64,000 nt of DNA from Emticicia sp051209875 (GCF_051209875.1 NZ_JBNTQY010000001.1:3286001-3350000); one strand, 5' to 3'. Positions 16,624 to 25,565 are shown, counted from the first letter of the stretch. A program made the numbers and translations. Notes: generated from the letters alone by a model not told the origin.

Positions 16624-19182
16624 ATGAAATTAATAAAAATTACTTTTTTATGTTCACTTGCTTTGATAAGCTCTTTTGGAGCATTTTCCCAAAAGAAAGA
16701 CGATAAAAAGCCAGAGGAAGTTAAACCTGCTACACCAACTCCTGTTGCCGCTCCAAAACCGCCAGAAACTCCAAAAACTGGCCCTAAACCATATAAAGAA
16801 GTAATTACTGACAAGGCCAAGACGAGTAAAGGCCTAATGACAGTTCACAAAATTGAAGAGAAATATTTCTTTGAATTAGCCGACTCAATCATTGGTCGTG
16901 AGATCATGTCAGTTACTCGTTTTTCAAAAACAGCTGCAGGTGGTGGCATTTTTGGTGGTGAAGAAGTAAATAGCCAAGTCGTAAAATGGGAAAAAGGGCC
17001 TGATAATAAATTATTTTTACGTTCAATCACTTTGGTTATTGCCAGTGGCGATAGCACAAAACCTATTTTCCAATCAGTAAAAAACTCAAGTGCAGACCCA
17101 ATTATTGGCGTTTTTGACATCAAAGCATTTAGAAAAGATACTTCTTCAGTGATTGAAGTAACTGATTTCTTTAAAGGTGATAATCAAGTTTTTTCTCTTG
17201 ACCCAGTTAGAAAGCAATTGTTAAAGATAGCGATGTTACAAGCTGACCGTTCGTTTATTCAGCATATCCGTTCTTATCCAATCAATACTGAAGTTCGTAC
17301 AACCAAAACTTTCAGTGTTATTCCTCCAGCCGTTTCACTTTCACCAATGCCACAAATCGGGCAATATTTACCAGCTTCTCGTGATGCAGGCGTTGTAACA
17401 ATGGAGTTTAATACTTCATTTGTGATTCTTCCAAAAACGCCCATGCGTAAACGTTATTTCGACCCACGTGTAGGTTATTTTGCCAATCAATATTCAAGCT
17501 TTGGTGAAGAATCTCAAAAATCAGACAATGAAGTCTTTGCAGTAAGATGGAAACTTGAGCCAAAAAACCAAGCAGATGCCGAACGTCAAAAACGAGGTGA
17601 ATTAATTGAACCTAAAAAACCAATTGTTTATTATATCGACCCTGCTACGCCTCAAAAATGGCAAAAATACTTAAAAGCAGGGGTAGATGATTGGCAAGTT
17701 GCATTTGAAAAAGCAGGATGGAAAAATGCCATCAGAGGCGAATATGTCACTGAAAAAGATAGTATAAGCTTAGAAGATGCTCGTTTTTCAGCCATCAGAT
17801 ATTTTGCAGCCGATATTCAGAATGCTTATGGACCAAATGTACATGACCCCCGAAGTGGAGAAATTTTAGAAAGTCATATTGGTTGGTATCATAATGTAAT
17901 GCGTTTGTTGCGTAACTGGTACATGATTCAAACAGCAGCATCTGACCCCCGTGCAAGAAAGAAAAACTTTGATGATGAATTAATGGGACAATTGATTCGT
18001 TTTGTTTCTTCTCATGAAGTTGGACATACCATAGGTTTGCGTCATAACATGGGTGCAAGCTCAGCAACACCAGTTGAAAAACTACGAGACAAAGCTTGGG
18101 TAGCGAAAAATGGCCATACCTCTTCAATCATGGACTATGCACGTTTTAACTATGTTGCACAACCAGAAGATGGAATAACTGATTTCTTCCCTCGCATTGG
18201 CGACTACGATGTTTGGGCGATTCAGTGGGCTTACAAATATTTCCCAGATGCCAAAAGTGCAACAGAAGAAAAAGCTATTTTGAATGAATTGACAAAAGAA
18301 GCTGTAAAAGATCCACGTAAGCGTTTTGGTACCGAAATCAGTCCTTTCGACCCACGCTACCAAACAGAAGATTTGAGTGACAATGCGATGCGTGCCTCAG
18401 AATATGGTATTAAAAATTTGCAAAAAATATTACCAAATTTGCCAGAATGGAGCAAAGAAAATGGAGAATCTTATAAAGAATTAGCTGAATTATATGCCAA
18501 CGTTTCAGGGCAATACCGTCGTTATATTGGTCATGTTACTAAAAATGTTGGTGGAATTTATGACACTCCTAAAACGTATGACATGGAAGGCAGTGTGTAT
18601 GAAGTTGTACCAAAAGCCACTCAAAAAGATGCAGTAAACTTCTTAAATCGTCAAGTTTTTGATACACCAAACTGGTTGTTAGACAAAAATATTTTAGGCA
18701 AAATCAATCCAGAGCAAGGTGTTGAGGCAATCAAAGCGATTCAAGAATCAACATTGAATAGCCTTTTGGCAGGAGATAGAGCAGTTCGACTAATGGAAAC
18801 TGGCTCGGCAAGTGCCTCAAATTATAACTTAGATGAATTAATGACAGATTTACGCAGTGGTATCTGGTCAGAATTAAAATCTAAGAAAACGATTGACATC
18901 TATCGTCGTAACTTACAAAAAGTTTTTGTTGAAAAAGTAACATCTTTACTTAATCCTGGAACAGCGGTAAGCTCATATATTCCACAAGGTGCAACTTATG
19001 GTTTTGATAGCCGTATGGTTGACTTGAAAAAAACGGATTTGCCTTCAATTGCAAGAGCCCATTTGGAATCTTTAAAAGGAGAAATCAAAGCAGCATTGCC
19101 TTTGACAACTGATAAAATGAGCAAATATCACTTACAAGATGTATTGCAACGCATTGAAATTGCTTTGAATCCAAATAAATAA
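16624..19182 (+). CDS. Secreted zinc-dependent metalloprotease (DUF5117/DUF5118)
   Basis: An 852-residue exported metallopeptidase of the Bacteroidota DUF5117/DUF5118 group. The ATG at 16624 begins a clean signal peptide (MKLIKITFLCSLALISSFGAFSQ), followed by a proline/lysine-rich linker. The N-terminal domains include KYFFELADSIIGREIMSVTRFSKTA-type DUF5118 sequence and the DUF5117 middle. The metzincin-like motif HEVGHTIGLRH has zinc ligands H464, H468 and H474 with catalytic E465; SIMDYARFNYVAQPEDG follows as the Met-turn region. The C-terminus is helical. It probably degrades proteins or peptides in the periplasm or outside the cell. It is a single gene with its own strong terminator. Confidence 0.9.
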   Translation: MKLIKITFLCSLALISSFGAFSQKKDDKKPEEVKPATPTPVAAPKPPETPKTGPKPYKEVITDKAKTSKGLMTVHKIEEKYFFELADSIIGREIMSVTRFSKTAAGGGIFGGEEVNSQVVKWEKGPDNKLFLRSITLVIASGDSTKPIFQSVKNSSADPIIGVFDIKAFRKDTSSVIEVTDFFKGDNQVFSLDPVRKQLLKIAMLQADRSFIQHIRSYPINTEVRTTKTFSVIPPAVSLSPMPQIGQYLPASRDAGVVTMEFNTSFVILPKTPMRKRYFDPRVGYFANQYSSFGEESQKSDNEVFAVRWKLEPKNQADAERQKRGELIEPKKPIVYYIDPATPQKWQKYLKAGVDDWQVAFEKAGWKNAIRGEYVTEKDSISLEDARFSAIRYFAADIQNAYGPNVHDPRSGEILESHIGWYHNVMRLLRNWYMIQTAASDPRARKKNFDDELMGQLIRFVSSHEVGHTIGLRHNMGASSATPVEKLRDKAWVAKNGHTSSIMDYARFNYVAQPEDGITDFFPRIGDYDVWAIQWAYKYFPDAKSATEEKAILNELTKEAVKDPRKRFGTEISPFDPRYQTEDLSDNAMRASEYGIKNLQKILPNLPEWSKENGESYKELAELYANVSGQYRRYIGHVTKNVGGIYDTPKTYDMEGSVYEVVPKATQKDAVNFLNRQVFDTPNWLLDKNILGKINPEQGVEAIKAIQESTLNSLLAGDRAVRLMETGSASASNYNLDELMTDLRSGIWSELKSKKTIDIYRRNLQKVFVEKVTSLLNPGTAVSSYIPQGATYGFDSRMVDLKKTDLPSIARAHLESLKGEIKAALPLTTDKMSKYHLQDVLQRIEIALNPNK

Positions 19183-19202
19183 CCACAGTTTTTATGAAAT
19201 CA

Positions 19203-19231
19203 AAAAGCGAGGCGAAAGTCTCGCTTTTTTT
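19203..19231 (+). terminator. Rho-independent terminator after the DUF5117 protease
   Basis: Stem AAAAGCGAG/CTCGCTTTT (19203-19211 with 19220-19228), 8-nt loop, continuing into a seven-T tract. It lies 20 bp after the stop codon. Confidence 0.9.
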
Positions 19232-19270
19232 GTGGTTTTAAAATCACCCCTACCATTAAATAAGTTTTCC

Positions 19271-19301
19271 TTAGCATATTTCATGAAAAGGCATATATTT
19301 G
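19271..19301 (+). promoter_or_regulatory. Candidate promoter for the NarL-type regulator
   Basis: A perfect -7 element TATATTTG (19294-19301) sits 20 bp after TTA (19271-19273), one mismatch from the -33 TTG. The predicted transcription start is about 30 bp upstream of the ATG at 19338. Confidence 0.4.
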
Positions 19302-19337
19302 AGCTTTTGAAAAACGCCCAAAAATGATTCACCGCTC

Positions 19338-19979
19338 ATGATTAAACTTTTGCTTATTGACGACCATCAAGTATTACTCGATAGTTTGCGTTTACTCTTC
19401 AAATCAATCGAAAATGTAGAAGTTGTAGGTGTTTTAAATGATAGCAGAAGAGCAGGTCAATTTCTTGATAATCAAGATGTTGACATACTGGTTTCTGATT
19501 TACACATGCCTTATGTAAGTGGTATTGATCTCACTTTACAGCTCCGAAAAACACACCCAAAAGTAAAAATTTTATTATTGACAATGGCTGAAGATGCTCT
19601 ACATATTCGAGAAGCATTGCGAGCTGGTGTCCATGGTTATGTTTTAAAGAAAACTGGAAAAGATGAATTAGAAAATGCCATTTTGAAATTAATGAGTGGC
19701 AAAAAATATTATAGTGAAGCTGTGATTGATGAACTTGCAGCCACAGCCGATGAAGATTTTAATGATGCACGTCCCGAAACAATAGAGCATTTGACAGGGA
19801 GAGAAATTGAAATTTTAAAACTAATCACTCAAGAAAAATCAACGGCAGAAATTGCCGAAATGCTTTTTATCAGTATTTCAACCGTTGAAACACATCGAGC
19901 CAATCTGATGAAAAAACTCAATGTCAAAAGTGCGATTGGAATGGTAAAATTTGCCATTAAGCATGGCTTGGTGGAGTAG
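19338..19979 (+). CDS. NarL/FixJ-family response regulator
   Basis: A 213-residue two-component regulator. The receiver domain (1-120) has the acidic pocket LLIDDH, phospho-acceptor D54 in ILVSDLHMP, the switch Thr in LLLTMAEDA and the conserved Lys in YVLKKTGKDE. A GerE/LuxR helix-turn-helix follows (about 148-213: LTGREIEILKLITQEKSTAEIAEMLFISISTVETHRANLMKKL). Regulators of this class pair with HisKA_3 kinases, and two such kinases lie within 5 kb (20574-24231), so it is the most likely local partner. Its 3' end overlaps the end of the convergent Uma2-like gene by 23 nt. Confidence 0.93.
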   Translation: MIKLLLIDDHQVLLDSLRLLFKSIENVEVVGVLNDSRRAGQFLDNQDVDILVSDLHMPYVSGIDLTLQLRKTHPKVKILLLTMAEDALHIREALRAGVHGYVLKKTGKDELENAILKLMSGKKYYSEAVIDELAATADEDFNDARPETIEHLTGREIEILKLITQEKSTAEIAEMLFISISTVETHRANLMKKLNVKSAIGMVKFAIKHGLVE

Positions 19980-20529
19980 TTTTCAATGCAAAAATATCAT
20001 TGACACTTATTTCAAATGCAGGCAGAACAGGTTTTGCAGAACAAATATCGTCATCCATACAAACTTGCACTTGCTTACGTGAAGTATAGATATAAACTAA
20101 TTTAGGGTCTGGGAAAACACTCCAAACAACTTTTACACCAGCTTTAAAATATTCTGTTATTTTTTCTTCAATTTTATAGGGATTATCACTTTTAGAAATA
20201 ATTTCGATAACAAATTCTGGAATTTCGTCTTCGCCAACAGCAGTATTTTCAACTTGTTGTTGAGTGAAGTAAGCAATATCTGGTCTTCTCATCTGAATTC
20301 CAGAAAGTTTTGTATCATATTCAGAAACCAAAGTCCCTTTTTTCCAAAATCCTTTTTTAATGAAAAAATTATTCAAATTTGCAAAAATATAAAATTGTTT
20401 TTTGTCCATTCCTTTAAATTGTATTATTTCTCCATCATTCCATTCATATTTAAAGCCATCTTCTGGCTCCCAATTTTGGAATTCCTCTAAAGTTCTTGGT
20501 AATGCCAATATTTCATTTGCCGTTCTCAT
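19957..20529 (-). CDS. Uma2 family (DUF820) endonuclease-like protein
   Basis: A 190-residue protein of the Uma2/DUF820 family, which shares the PD-(D/E)xK restriction-endonuclease-like fold. The core reads RRPDIAYFTQQQ, then IPEFVIEIISKSDNPYKIEEKITEYFKAGVKVVWSVFPDPKLVYIY, which supplies the conserved D and ExI...S pattern of the family. In many genomes Uma2 proteins occur in large copy numbers, and their biological role is unclear. The convergent overlap of 23 nt with the response regulator is confined to its last eight codons. Confidence 0.85.
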   Translation of the reverse strand: MRTANEILALPRTLEEFQNWEPEDGFKYEWNDGEIIQFKGMDKKQFYIFANLNNFFIKKGFWKKGTLVSEYDTKLSGIQMRRPDIAYFTQQQVENTAVGEDEIPEFVIEIISKSDNPYKIEEKITEYFKAGVKVVWSVFPDPKLVYIYTSRKQVQVCMDDDICSAKPVLPAFEISVNDIFALKTTPPSHA

Positions 20530-20573
20530 ACTTTTACTATTTTAGGTCAAATATAAATAATTGTTCTTAAACA

Positions 20574-22391
20574 TCAAACAGGAATCAAAACCTCATTGAT
20601 AACTCCTTGATTTTCAATATTTTGCAAATTCCAAACACCATTTAGAGACTCCACTCTGGCTTTTATATTTTTCATACCTTTGCCATCACTTTCATTCTTA
20701 AAAGTACCGATTCCATTATCAGAAACTATCAATTCTATTTGTTTTTCGGTACGAGAAAGTGATATTTTTGCTTCAGTAGCTTTTGAGTGTTTGATGATAT
20801 TATTGACTAATTCGAGGCAAATACTATATAGTTCAAACTCAATTTTATTATCTACTCTGCCAAAGTCCTCTGCAATATGCAAGTCGAAATGAATCTTGGC
20901 GTTCTTGCTGATTTTTCTCACAAAACCTTGTAGTGTTGGCACAAGCCCTTGTTTTTCAAATTCTTCAGGAAGAAGATTATGTGACAATAAACGTACATCA
21001 TTATAGGCTTTTTCAAGGTTTTCTCTTAAATTTTGATGAATTTCCTTTTCTTCATCATTCATCTTTGATTTGTCTATCATATCAACATTCAGCCAAAGTG
21101 CTGAAAGTGTACTGCCCAGATTATCATGTAAGTCGAGGGCCACTCGCTGGCGTTCGATGGTTTGACCTTTCAAAAGTGCCTCCGAAATTTCTTTGTTTTT
21201 ACTGATTAGATCTTGATTATTTTTTTTGAGCGTGCGGTTTGTTTTTAAAATATAAACACTGACTATTACACCTATTACACTTAAAAGAACCAAAAACCAT
21301 CTAAGCTGCGATTGTTTAGATTGCTCAGTTTTTAACTTACTTAATTCAACCTGCTGACTTTTAACTTTTTGTTCATTTAATTCAAGTTGTGACTTTAACC
21401 CTTCTTCTGTATTCGTTTTTGCTTCTATCGCAACAGAATCTTGATAAATACTTTTTTGTTCTAGGTAAAAAAGTGCTAACGACAAGTTTTTCAGACCTTT
21501 TTCAATTTTGTAACCAAACTCATAATATCTTTTTGAGATTTCGATATAAGGTTTATATTCATTATAAAAATTCGTTAATTGCAAATAGTATTTTTTTGCA
21601 GATTTAAAATCTTTATTATTTAGATAAAAATTAATTATTTCAAATCTTACATCTTGCTGTAAACCAATTAACTCGTTTTTAGGAATCATTTTAAGGGCAT
21701 TTAGCTGATACCTCATTCCTTTTTCTACTCTATTTGTGTACATATAGCATGTCCCTAAATTTAAGTCATTGATGATTCTTTCATATAAGGGTAAATCTTT
21801 AAATTTTTCAATTTCTTCAAAGATTGGCAAAGCCAAATCAAGTCTATTCCTAAACACAAAAGTGTTTGCCTTATAGTTTAAAGTTTTGATGAGCCATTTT
21901 TGGTCGTTATGATTTTTTGCAATTAAAATGGCTTTATTTATATATTTTTGTGCCGAAAGGCTATCTGATTTGTGGGTTATTAGCATAGAAAGCCGCATCA
22001 GTGCATAAATTTGCATTTGGTAATCGCCAATTGCTTCCAATTCTCTATCAGCTTCTATGAATAGCCTAGTAGCTTCGGGTACATTTCTGTGAAACAAATC
22101 CGAGTTTGCATAAAAAACCTTATATCGTGCAATTCCTTTTTTCCATTTTGATTCGTAAGCTATCTTTTTATAAACATCATACAAATCTTTTGATTTCATT
22201 TTGACTGACGACTCCATAATTGAGTCTAACGCCATAAGTCTGAGCGTATCATTGCCAAAACTCTGTGGTAATTTGCTAAGAGAGTCAAACTTCGCTTTAT
22301 ACAAAATATACTTTTTTTCGTCTTTATTCTGACATAAAGCACTCACAGTAATAAATAATGAAAGCATCAAAAATTTAATTCTTAAAATCAT
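20574..22391 (-). CDS. TPR-sensor HisKA_3 histidine kinase (second of tandem pair)
   Basis: A 605-residue membrane kinase of the NarX/DesK class. It has a signal peptide (FLMLSLFITVSALCQ), a periplasmic TPR-like helical region (about 60-300), one transmembrane helix (about 365-383, WFLVLLSVIGVIVSVYIL), a short coiled coil and the HisKA_3 dimerisation domain. The phospho-acceptor His is in RQRVALDLHDNLGSTLSAL (near residue 423). A HATPase_c domain follows (ELVNNIIKHSKATEA; VSDNGIGTF; GKGMKNIKARV). The C-terminal about 200 residues are almost identical to those of the upstream neighbour, while the sensors differ. It starts 4 bp after the stop of that neighbour, so they form one operon. Confidence 0.9.
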   Translation of the reverse strand: MILRIKFLMLSLFITVSALCQNKDEKKYILYKAKFDSLSKLPQSFGNDTLRLMALDSIMESSVKMKSKDLYDVYKKIAYESKWKKGIARYKVFYANSDLFHRNVPEATRLFIEADRELEAIGDYQMQIYALMRLSMLITHKSDSLSAQKYINKAILIAKNHNDQKWLIKTLNYKANTFVFRNRLDLALPIFEEIEKFKDLPLYERIINDLNLGTCYMYTNRVEKGMRYQLNALKMIPKNELIGLQQDVRFEIINFYLNNKDFKSAKKYYLQLTNFYNEYKPYIEISKRYYEFGYKIEKGLKNLSLALFYLEQKSIYQDSVAIEAKTNTEEGLKSQLELNEQKVKSQQVELSKLKTEQSKQSQLRWFLVLLSVIGVIVSVYILKTNRTLKKNNQDLISKNKEISEALLKGQTIERQRVALDLHDNLGSTLSALWLNVDMIDKSKMNDEEKEIHQNLRENLEKAYNDVRLLSHNLLPEEFEKQGLVPTLQGFVRKISKNAKIHFDLHIAEDFGRVDNKIEFELYSICLELVNNIIKHSKATEAKISLSRTEKQIELIVSDNGIGTFKNESDGKGMKNIKARVESLNGVWNLQNIENQGVINEVLIPV

Positions 22392-22395
22392 GGTG

Positions 22396-24231
22396 TTAAA
22401 TTTTTATTATTATTGTAGTTTTAGTACCTATATTGTTATTACTTTCTATTTCTAGGTCACCATTAAGACTGTCAACTCTTGCCTTTACATTTTTCATTCC
22501 TTTACCATCGCTTTCATTCTTAAAAGTGCCTATTCCGTTATCAGAAACCATCAGTTTTATTTGCTTTTCATTGCGAGAAAGTTCAATTTTTGCTTCACTT
22601 GCTTTTGAGTGTTTCATTATATTATTGACTAATTCGAGGCAAATACTGTATAATTCAAACTCAATTTTATTATCTACTCTGCCAAAGTCTTCGTCTATTT
22701 TTAAATTAAACTTTATTGTTGAATTTTTATTCATTTTCCGTACAAACCCTTGTAGAATGGTAGTTAAACCATGTTTCTCAAATTCTTCGGGAAGTAGATT
22801 ATGTGAGAGTAAACGCACATCATTATAAGCCTTTTCGAGGTTCTCTCTGAGGTTTTGATGAATTTCTCGTTCCTCAGCATTCATTTTTGATTTATCAATC
22901 ATATCGACATTCAGCCAAAGTGCTGAGAGTGTTGAGCCAAGATTATCGTGCAAATCGGCGGCTACTCTTTGGCGTTCAATGGTTTGGCCTTTGAGAAGAG
23001 CGTGAGAAATTTCTTTGTTTTTTTGTCTTAATCTAAAATTTGAATAAAAAGAAATGCTGATTACTAATAAAAGAAGAGCAATAAGTGCAGAACCAAAATA
23101 CTTTATAGTCGACTGTTTTTCTACATCATTTTTTAATTTCTCATTCTCCAAAGCTGTAATTTTTAGTTTACTTTTGTCAGTTTGATATTTGATATTGAAC
23201 TCAGTTATAGCTTTTTCATGTACAACATCATTTAATTTATCTTTCGATTCTTTGTATTCGTGCAGATAAAAATATGCCTTTTCAAAATCTTTCTTTTTGA
23301 CATAACATTTTTGAATAATTTCAATGAATTCTAATCTATAGTTTTCAGTATCATTTCTGTAACCATCATGTAAACGAACTTTATCAAGTAGTTTCAAACC
23401 TTTAAAACAATAGTTCAATGATGTTTCAAATTCTTTCTCATCAAGGAAGAATTTGGCTGCCGATTTAAAAAAGATTTGTAGAACATAACTTTTATAGCTT
23501 GGTGCTAAAAAAGCAGCTTCGTTTTCAAACAATATTGGAATTTTATCGTAGAAGCTTTCAGCTTTTTTTATCTGTTTTTTAATTAGAAAACAAGCTGCAA
23601 GGCTGGAGTAAATGGTTGGTAGAATTACTTTAAAATTAGACTTTAGTTGCAACTTTTCAGCTATCTCCAAATAATAAATAGCCTTATCATAATCTCGAAA
23701 AGATAAAAAATATTCACCCAGATAGTCGTAAGCACGAGCTAATTCAAATTGTGATTTTGATTTAATTGCCAACGATAGTGCTTTTTGGTAGTATTCTAAG
23801 GCAATTATTTTATCATTCGGATTTGGCATTGTATAGTTATAAATCGTACCAATTCTCATGAATGCGTAGGCAGATTGTGCAAAATATCCTCTCTTTTCCA
23901 ACTCTTTTTCGATAATCAACAGACTTTCGATACTTTTTTTACCATTTGAAGAATTGACACCCTTATCTGCTTCTCTAATATTATTTAATAAACAAGCGAT
24001 TGCGTTCTGTTTAATATTACAATAGAATTTTATGGAGTCTCTCCATCTTTCATTTTCAAATGAAGCACACTGAGTTAAAGCGTGAAACGCTTCCACTATT
24101 GCACTATCTCTTTTAATAATATTGTTTATTTGTCTTGCTTGTTCCAATTGCATAATCAGAATTTCCTGACCATAAACAATATTTCTAAGCAAAACCATTA
24201 GAACTAACAAAAACCAGTACTTATTTTTCAT
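22396..24231 (-). CDS. TPR-sensor HisKA_3 histidine kinase (first of tandem pair)
   Basis: A 611-residue membrane kinase with signal peptide (LLVLMVLLRNIVYGQ), periplasmic TPR-like repeats (ALEYYQKALSLAIKSKSQFELARAYDYLGEYFLSFRDYDKAIYYLEIAEKL is a clear pair, quoted only to mark residues about 145-200), one transmembrane helix (about 380-397) and a HisKA_3 plus HATPase_c core. The phospho-acceptor is in RQRVAADLHDNLGS (near residue 426), with VSDNGIGTF and GKGMKNVKARV. It is the promoter-proximal gene of the pair. Its 194-bp upstream region carries three palindromic operator copies and is shared with the divergent LuxR-HTH gene. The cognate regulator is probably the NarL-type protein at 19338. 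Confidence 0.9.
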   Translation of the reverse strand: MKNKYWFLLVLMVLLRNIVYGQEILIMQLEQARQINNIIKRDSAIVEAFHALTQCASFENERWRDSIKFYCNIKQNAIACLLNNIREADKGVNSSNGKKSIESLLIIEKELEKRGYFAQSAYAFMRIGTIYNYTMPNPNDKIIALEYYQKALSLAIKSKSQFELARAYDYLGEYFLSFRDYDKAIYYLEIAEKLQLKSNFKVILPTIYSSLAACFLIKKQIKKAESFYDKIPILFENEAAFLAPSYKSYVLQIFFKSAAKFFLDEKEFETSLNYCFKGLKLLDKVRLHDGYRNDTENYRLEFIEIIQKCYVKKKDFEKAYFYLHEYKESKDKLNDVVHEKAITEFNIKYQTDKSKLKITALENEKLKNDVEKQSTIKYFGSALIALLLLVISISFYSNFRLRQKNKEISHALLKGQTIERQRVAADLHDNLGSTLSALWLNVDMIDKSKMNAEEREIHQNLRENLEKAYNDVRLLSHNLLPEEFEKHGLTTILQGFVRKMNKNSTIKFNLKIDEDFGRVDNKIEFELYSICLELVNNIMKHSKASEAKIELSRNEKQIKLMVSDNGIGTFKNESDGKGMKNVKARVDSLNGDLEIESNNNIGTKTTIIIKI

Positions 24232-24310
24232 AGTTTAAAAGAATTGTTAACAACTAATTCTTGAAATTTCTACAAAAGCCATCACATTTCCAAGCCCCAA
24301 CTCCAAATAT

Positions 24311-24371
24311 CATGGTAAACCATGAGTAAAAAATCATGGTTTACCACTACTAAATTTCATGGTAAACCCTT
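24311..24371. promoter_or_regulatory. Triple palindromic operator in a divergent promoter region
   Basis: Three copies of a 14-bp palindrome: CATGGTAAACCATG (24311-24324, arms perfect), CATGGTTTACCACT (24335-24348) and CATGGTAAACCCTT (24358-24371). The starts are 24 and 23 bp apart, so roughly every two helical turns. They sit between the divergent kinase pair and the LuxR-HTH gene, 25-85 bp upstream of a -7-like CAACTTTG (24396-24403). The same palindrome family occurs once before the LytTR gene at 60331. This layout fits cooperative binding of a dimeric regulator. Confidence 0.7.
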
Positions 24372-24425
24372 ACTATATATCATTTCAATAAACTACAACT
24401 TTGTAAGGCAAATCAAACCCACAAA

Positions 24426-24629
24426 ATGGCAATGGCACTGACAAAGCGAGAACATCAAATATTGGAGCTAATAGCCAATGAACTCACAACCGAACAAATA
24501 GCCCACACTTTATGTATAAGCATTCCAACAGTAGAAAGTCACCGCCGTAATATGTTCCGCAAGCTCGGTGTACAATCAGTAGTAGGCTTGGTAAAAGAAG
24601 CGTTGAAGAATGGCTGGATAAAAGTTTAA
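24426..24629 (+). CDS. Stand-alone LuxR/GerE-type DNA-binding protein
   Basis: A 67-residue protein consisting of nothing but a GerE/LuxR helix-turn-helix: LTKREHQILELIANELTTEQIAHTLCISIPTVESHRRNMFRKLGV is the complete four-helix unit. There is no receiver or ligand-binding domain. It could start at 24426 or two codons later at 24432. A protein of this size is unlikely to be a truncated response regulator remnant, because no receiver-like sequence is seen upstream in any frame. It is followed after 53 bp by a LytTR gene in the same direction, and its promoter region contains the triple palindrome. Confidence 0.85.
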   Translation: MAMALTKREHQILELIANELTTEQIAHTLCISIPTVESHRRNMFRKLGVQSVVGLVKEALKNGWIKV

Positions 24630-24682
24630 TTGTTTATGATCAAAGGTGAAAGATAAATTAAGAACCTAAAACAACTCTTGCT

Positions 24683-25003
24683 ATGGAAAACACTATTCCG
24701 ATTGGTGGATTTCGTTGGGTAAAACCCAATGAAATCATGCTTCTTCAAGCAGATATTAATTATACAGTTATCCATTTCAAAGATGGAGAAAAATTTATTG
24801 TTGCCACGCCACTCAAAAGCCTTCAAGCACGCTTTGAGCCTTTTAACTTCTACCGTACTCATAAATCTTTTATGGTTAACCTTGAATTTGTGGAACATTT
24901 TTTAGAGCCACATAAGCAATTACAAATGACTAACAATAAAAAGGTGATGGTTTCAAGGCGAAAAGTAAATGGCTTGAAAAAATCACTTTTAAATGACCGA
25001 TAA
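24683..25003 (+). CDS. Stand-alone LytTR DNA-binding protein
   Basis: A 106-residue protein made of a single LytTR domain (about residues 12-100). Family features are EIMLLQADINYTVIHFKDGEKFIVATPLKSLQARF, then FYRTHKSFMVNLEFV (the R-x-H-[KR]-S-[FY]-hydrophobic-[VI]-N core) and VMVSRRKVNGLKKSL. No receiver domain is present. It is paralogous to the protein at 60331, which has the same size and layout. It is probably co-transcribed with the LuxR-HTH gene and may bind DNA constitutively or need another protein for control. Confidence 0.88.
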   Translation: MENTIPIGGFRWVKPNEIMLLQADINYTVIHFKDGEKFIVATPLKSLQARFEPFNFYRTHKSFMVNLEFVEHFLEPHKQLQMTNNKKVMVSRRKVNGLKKSLLNDR

Positions 25004-25137
25004 ATCGAAACTTCTACCGTTAAATCGGATTTTGTAAGCTTACTTATAAATATTATAACATTTGTCTCAGTATTAATAGCCCTTATACGATAGATAAAGT
25101 CAATGTTTTTCTTCAAAAAATAACCCTAATTAAAAAA

Positions 25138-25521
25138 ATGAAAACTTCCAATTTCTTACTATTTCTTGCCATTTATGGCATTCTTACTGGCTGTATGATG
25201 CTCTTCAATTCAGGCAGTTCATTAATAAATTATGGAGTTAAGCCAATTGATCATTACCATATTTCTATTATCCAATATGTGGGGATTAGCAATATTACAA
25301 TGGGCTTGCTTTCTTTTTTGTTACGTAATGAACATTCAAAAGTTACTCAAGCCATTCTACTTACCACCTCAATTACTACAGTTGGCAGTTTTTTGAAGGG
25401 TTGTTATGATGTGTATATAGTAAATCTTCCGAGCAATACCTTTTTCTGGATCGATATGAGTTTTAGGTTTTTGGTGGGTTTGATAAGTTTATATTTTGTA
25501 TTTAAAACAAAAGAAAACTAG
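25138..25521 (+). CDS. Four-helix membrane protein of unknown family
   Basis: A 127-residue protein with four predicted transmembrane helices (about 5-27, 44-60, 72-90 and 104-121) and a short basic tail (FKTKEN). The first helix ends in TGCMMLF, so a lipoprotein reading is possible, but the following sequence is again hydrophobic and favours an integral membrane protein. It is reminiscent of DUF4345-like small membrane proteins, though I cannot confirm that. A weak promoter-like pair (TTG 25032-25034, AACATTTG 25057-25064) lies upstream. It follows the LytTR gene by 134 bp. Confidence 0.6.
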   Translation: MKTSNFLLFLAIYGILTGCMMLFNSGSSLINYGVKPIDHYHISIIQYVGISNITMGLLSFLLRNEHSKVTQAILLTTSITTVGSFLKGCYDVYIVNLPSNTFFWIDMSFRFLVGLISLYFVFKTKEN

Positions 25522-25565
25522 TCTTAAAAATTTAAAAAACTATTAAACTTTAATCTACCAAAACA

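Noticed and set aside
17795..18363. Long antisense reading frames opposite the zinc protease gene, and others opposite surface-protein genes
   Set aside because: They are mirror frames of well-supported genes, with no family resemblance, signal peptide or promoter.
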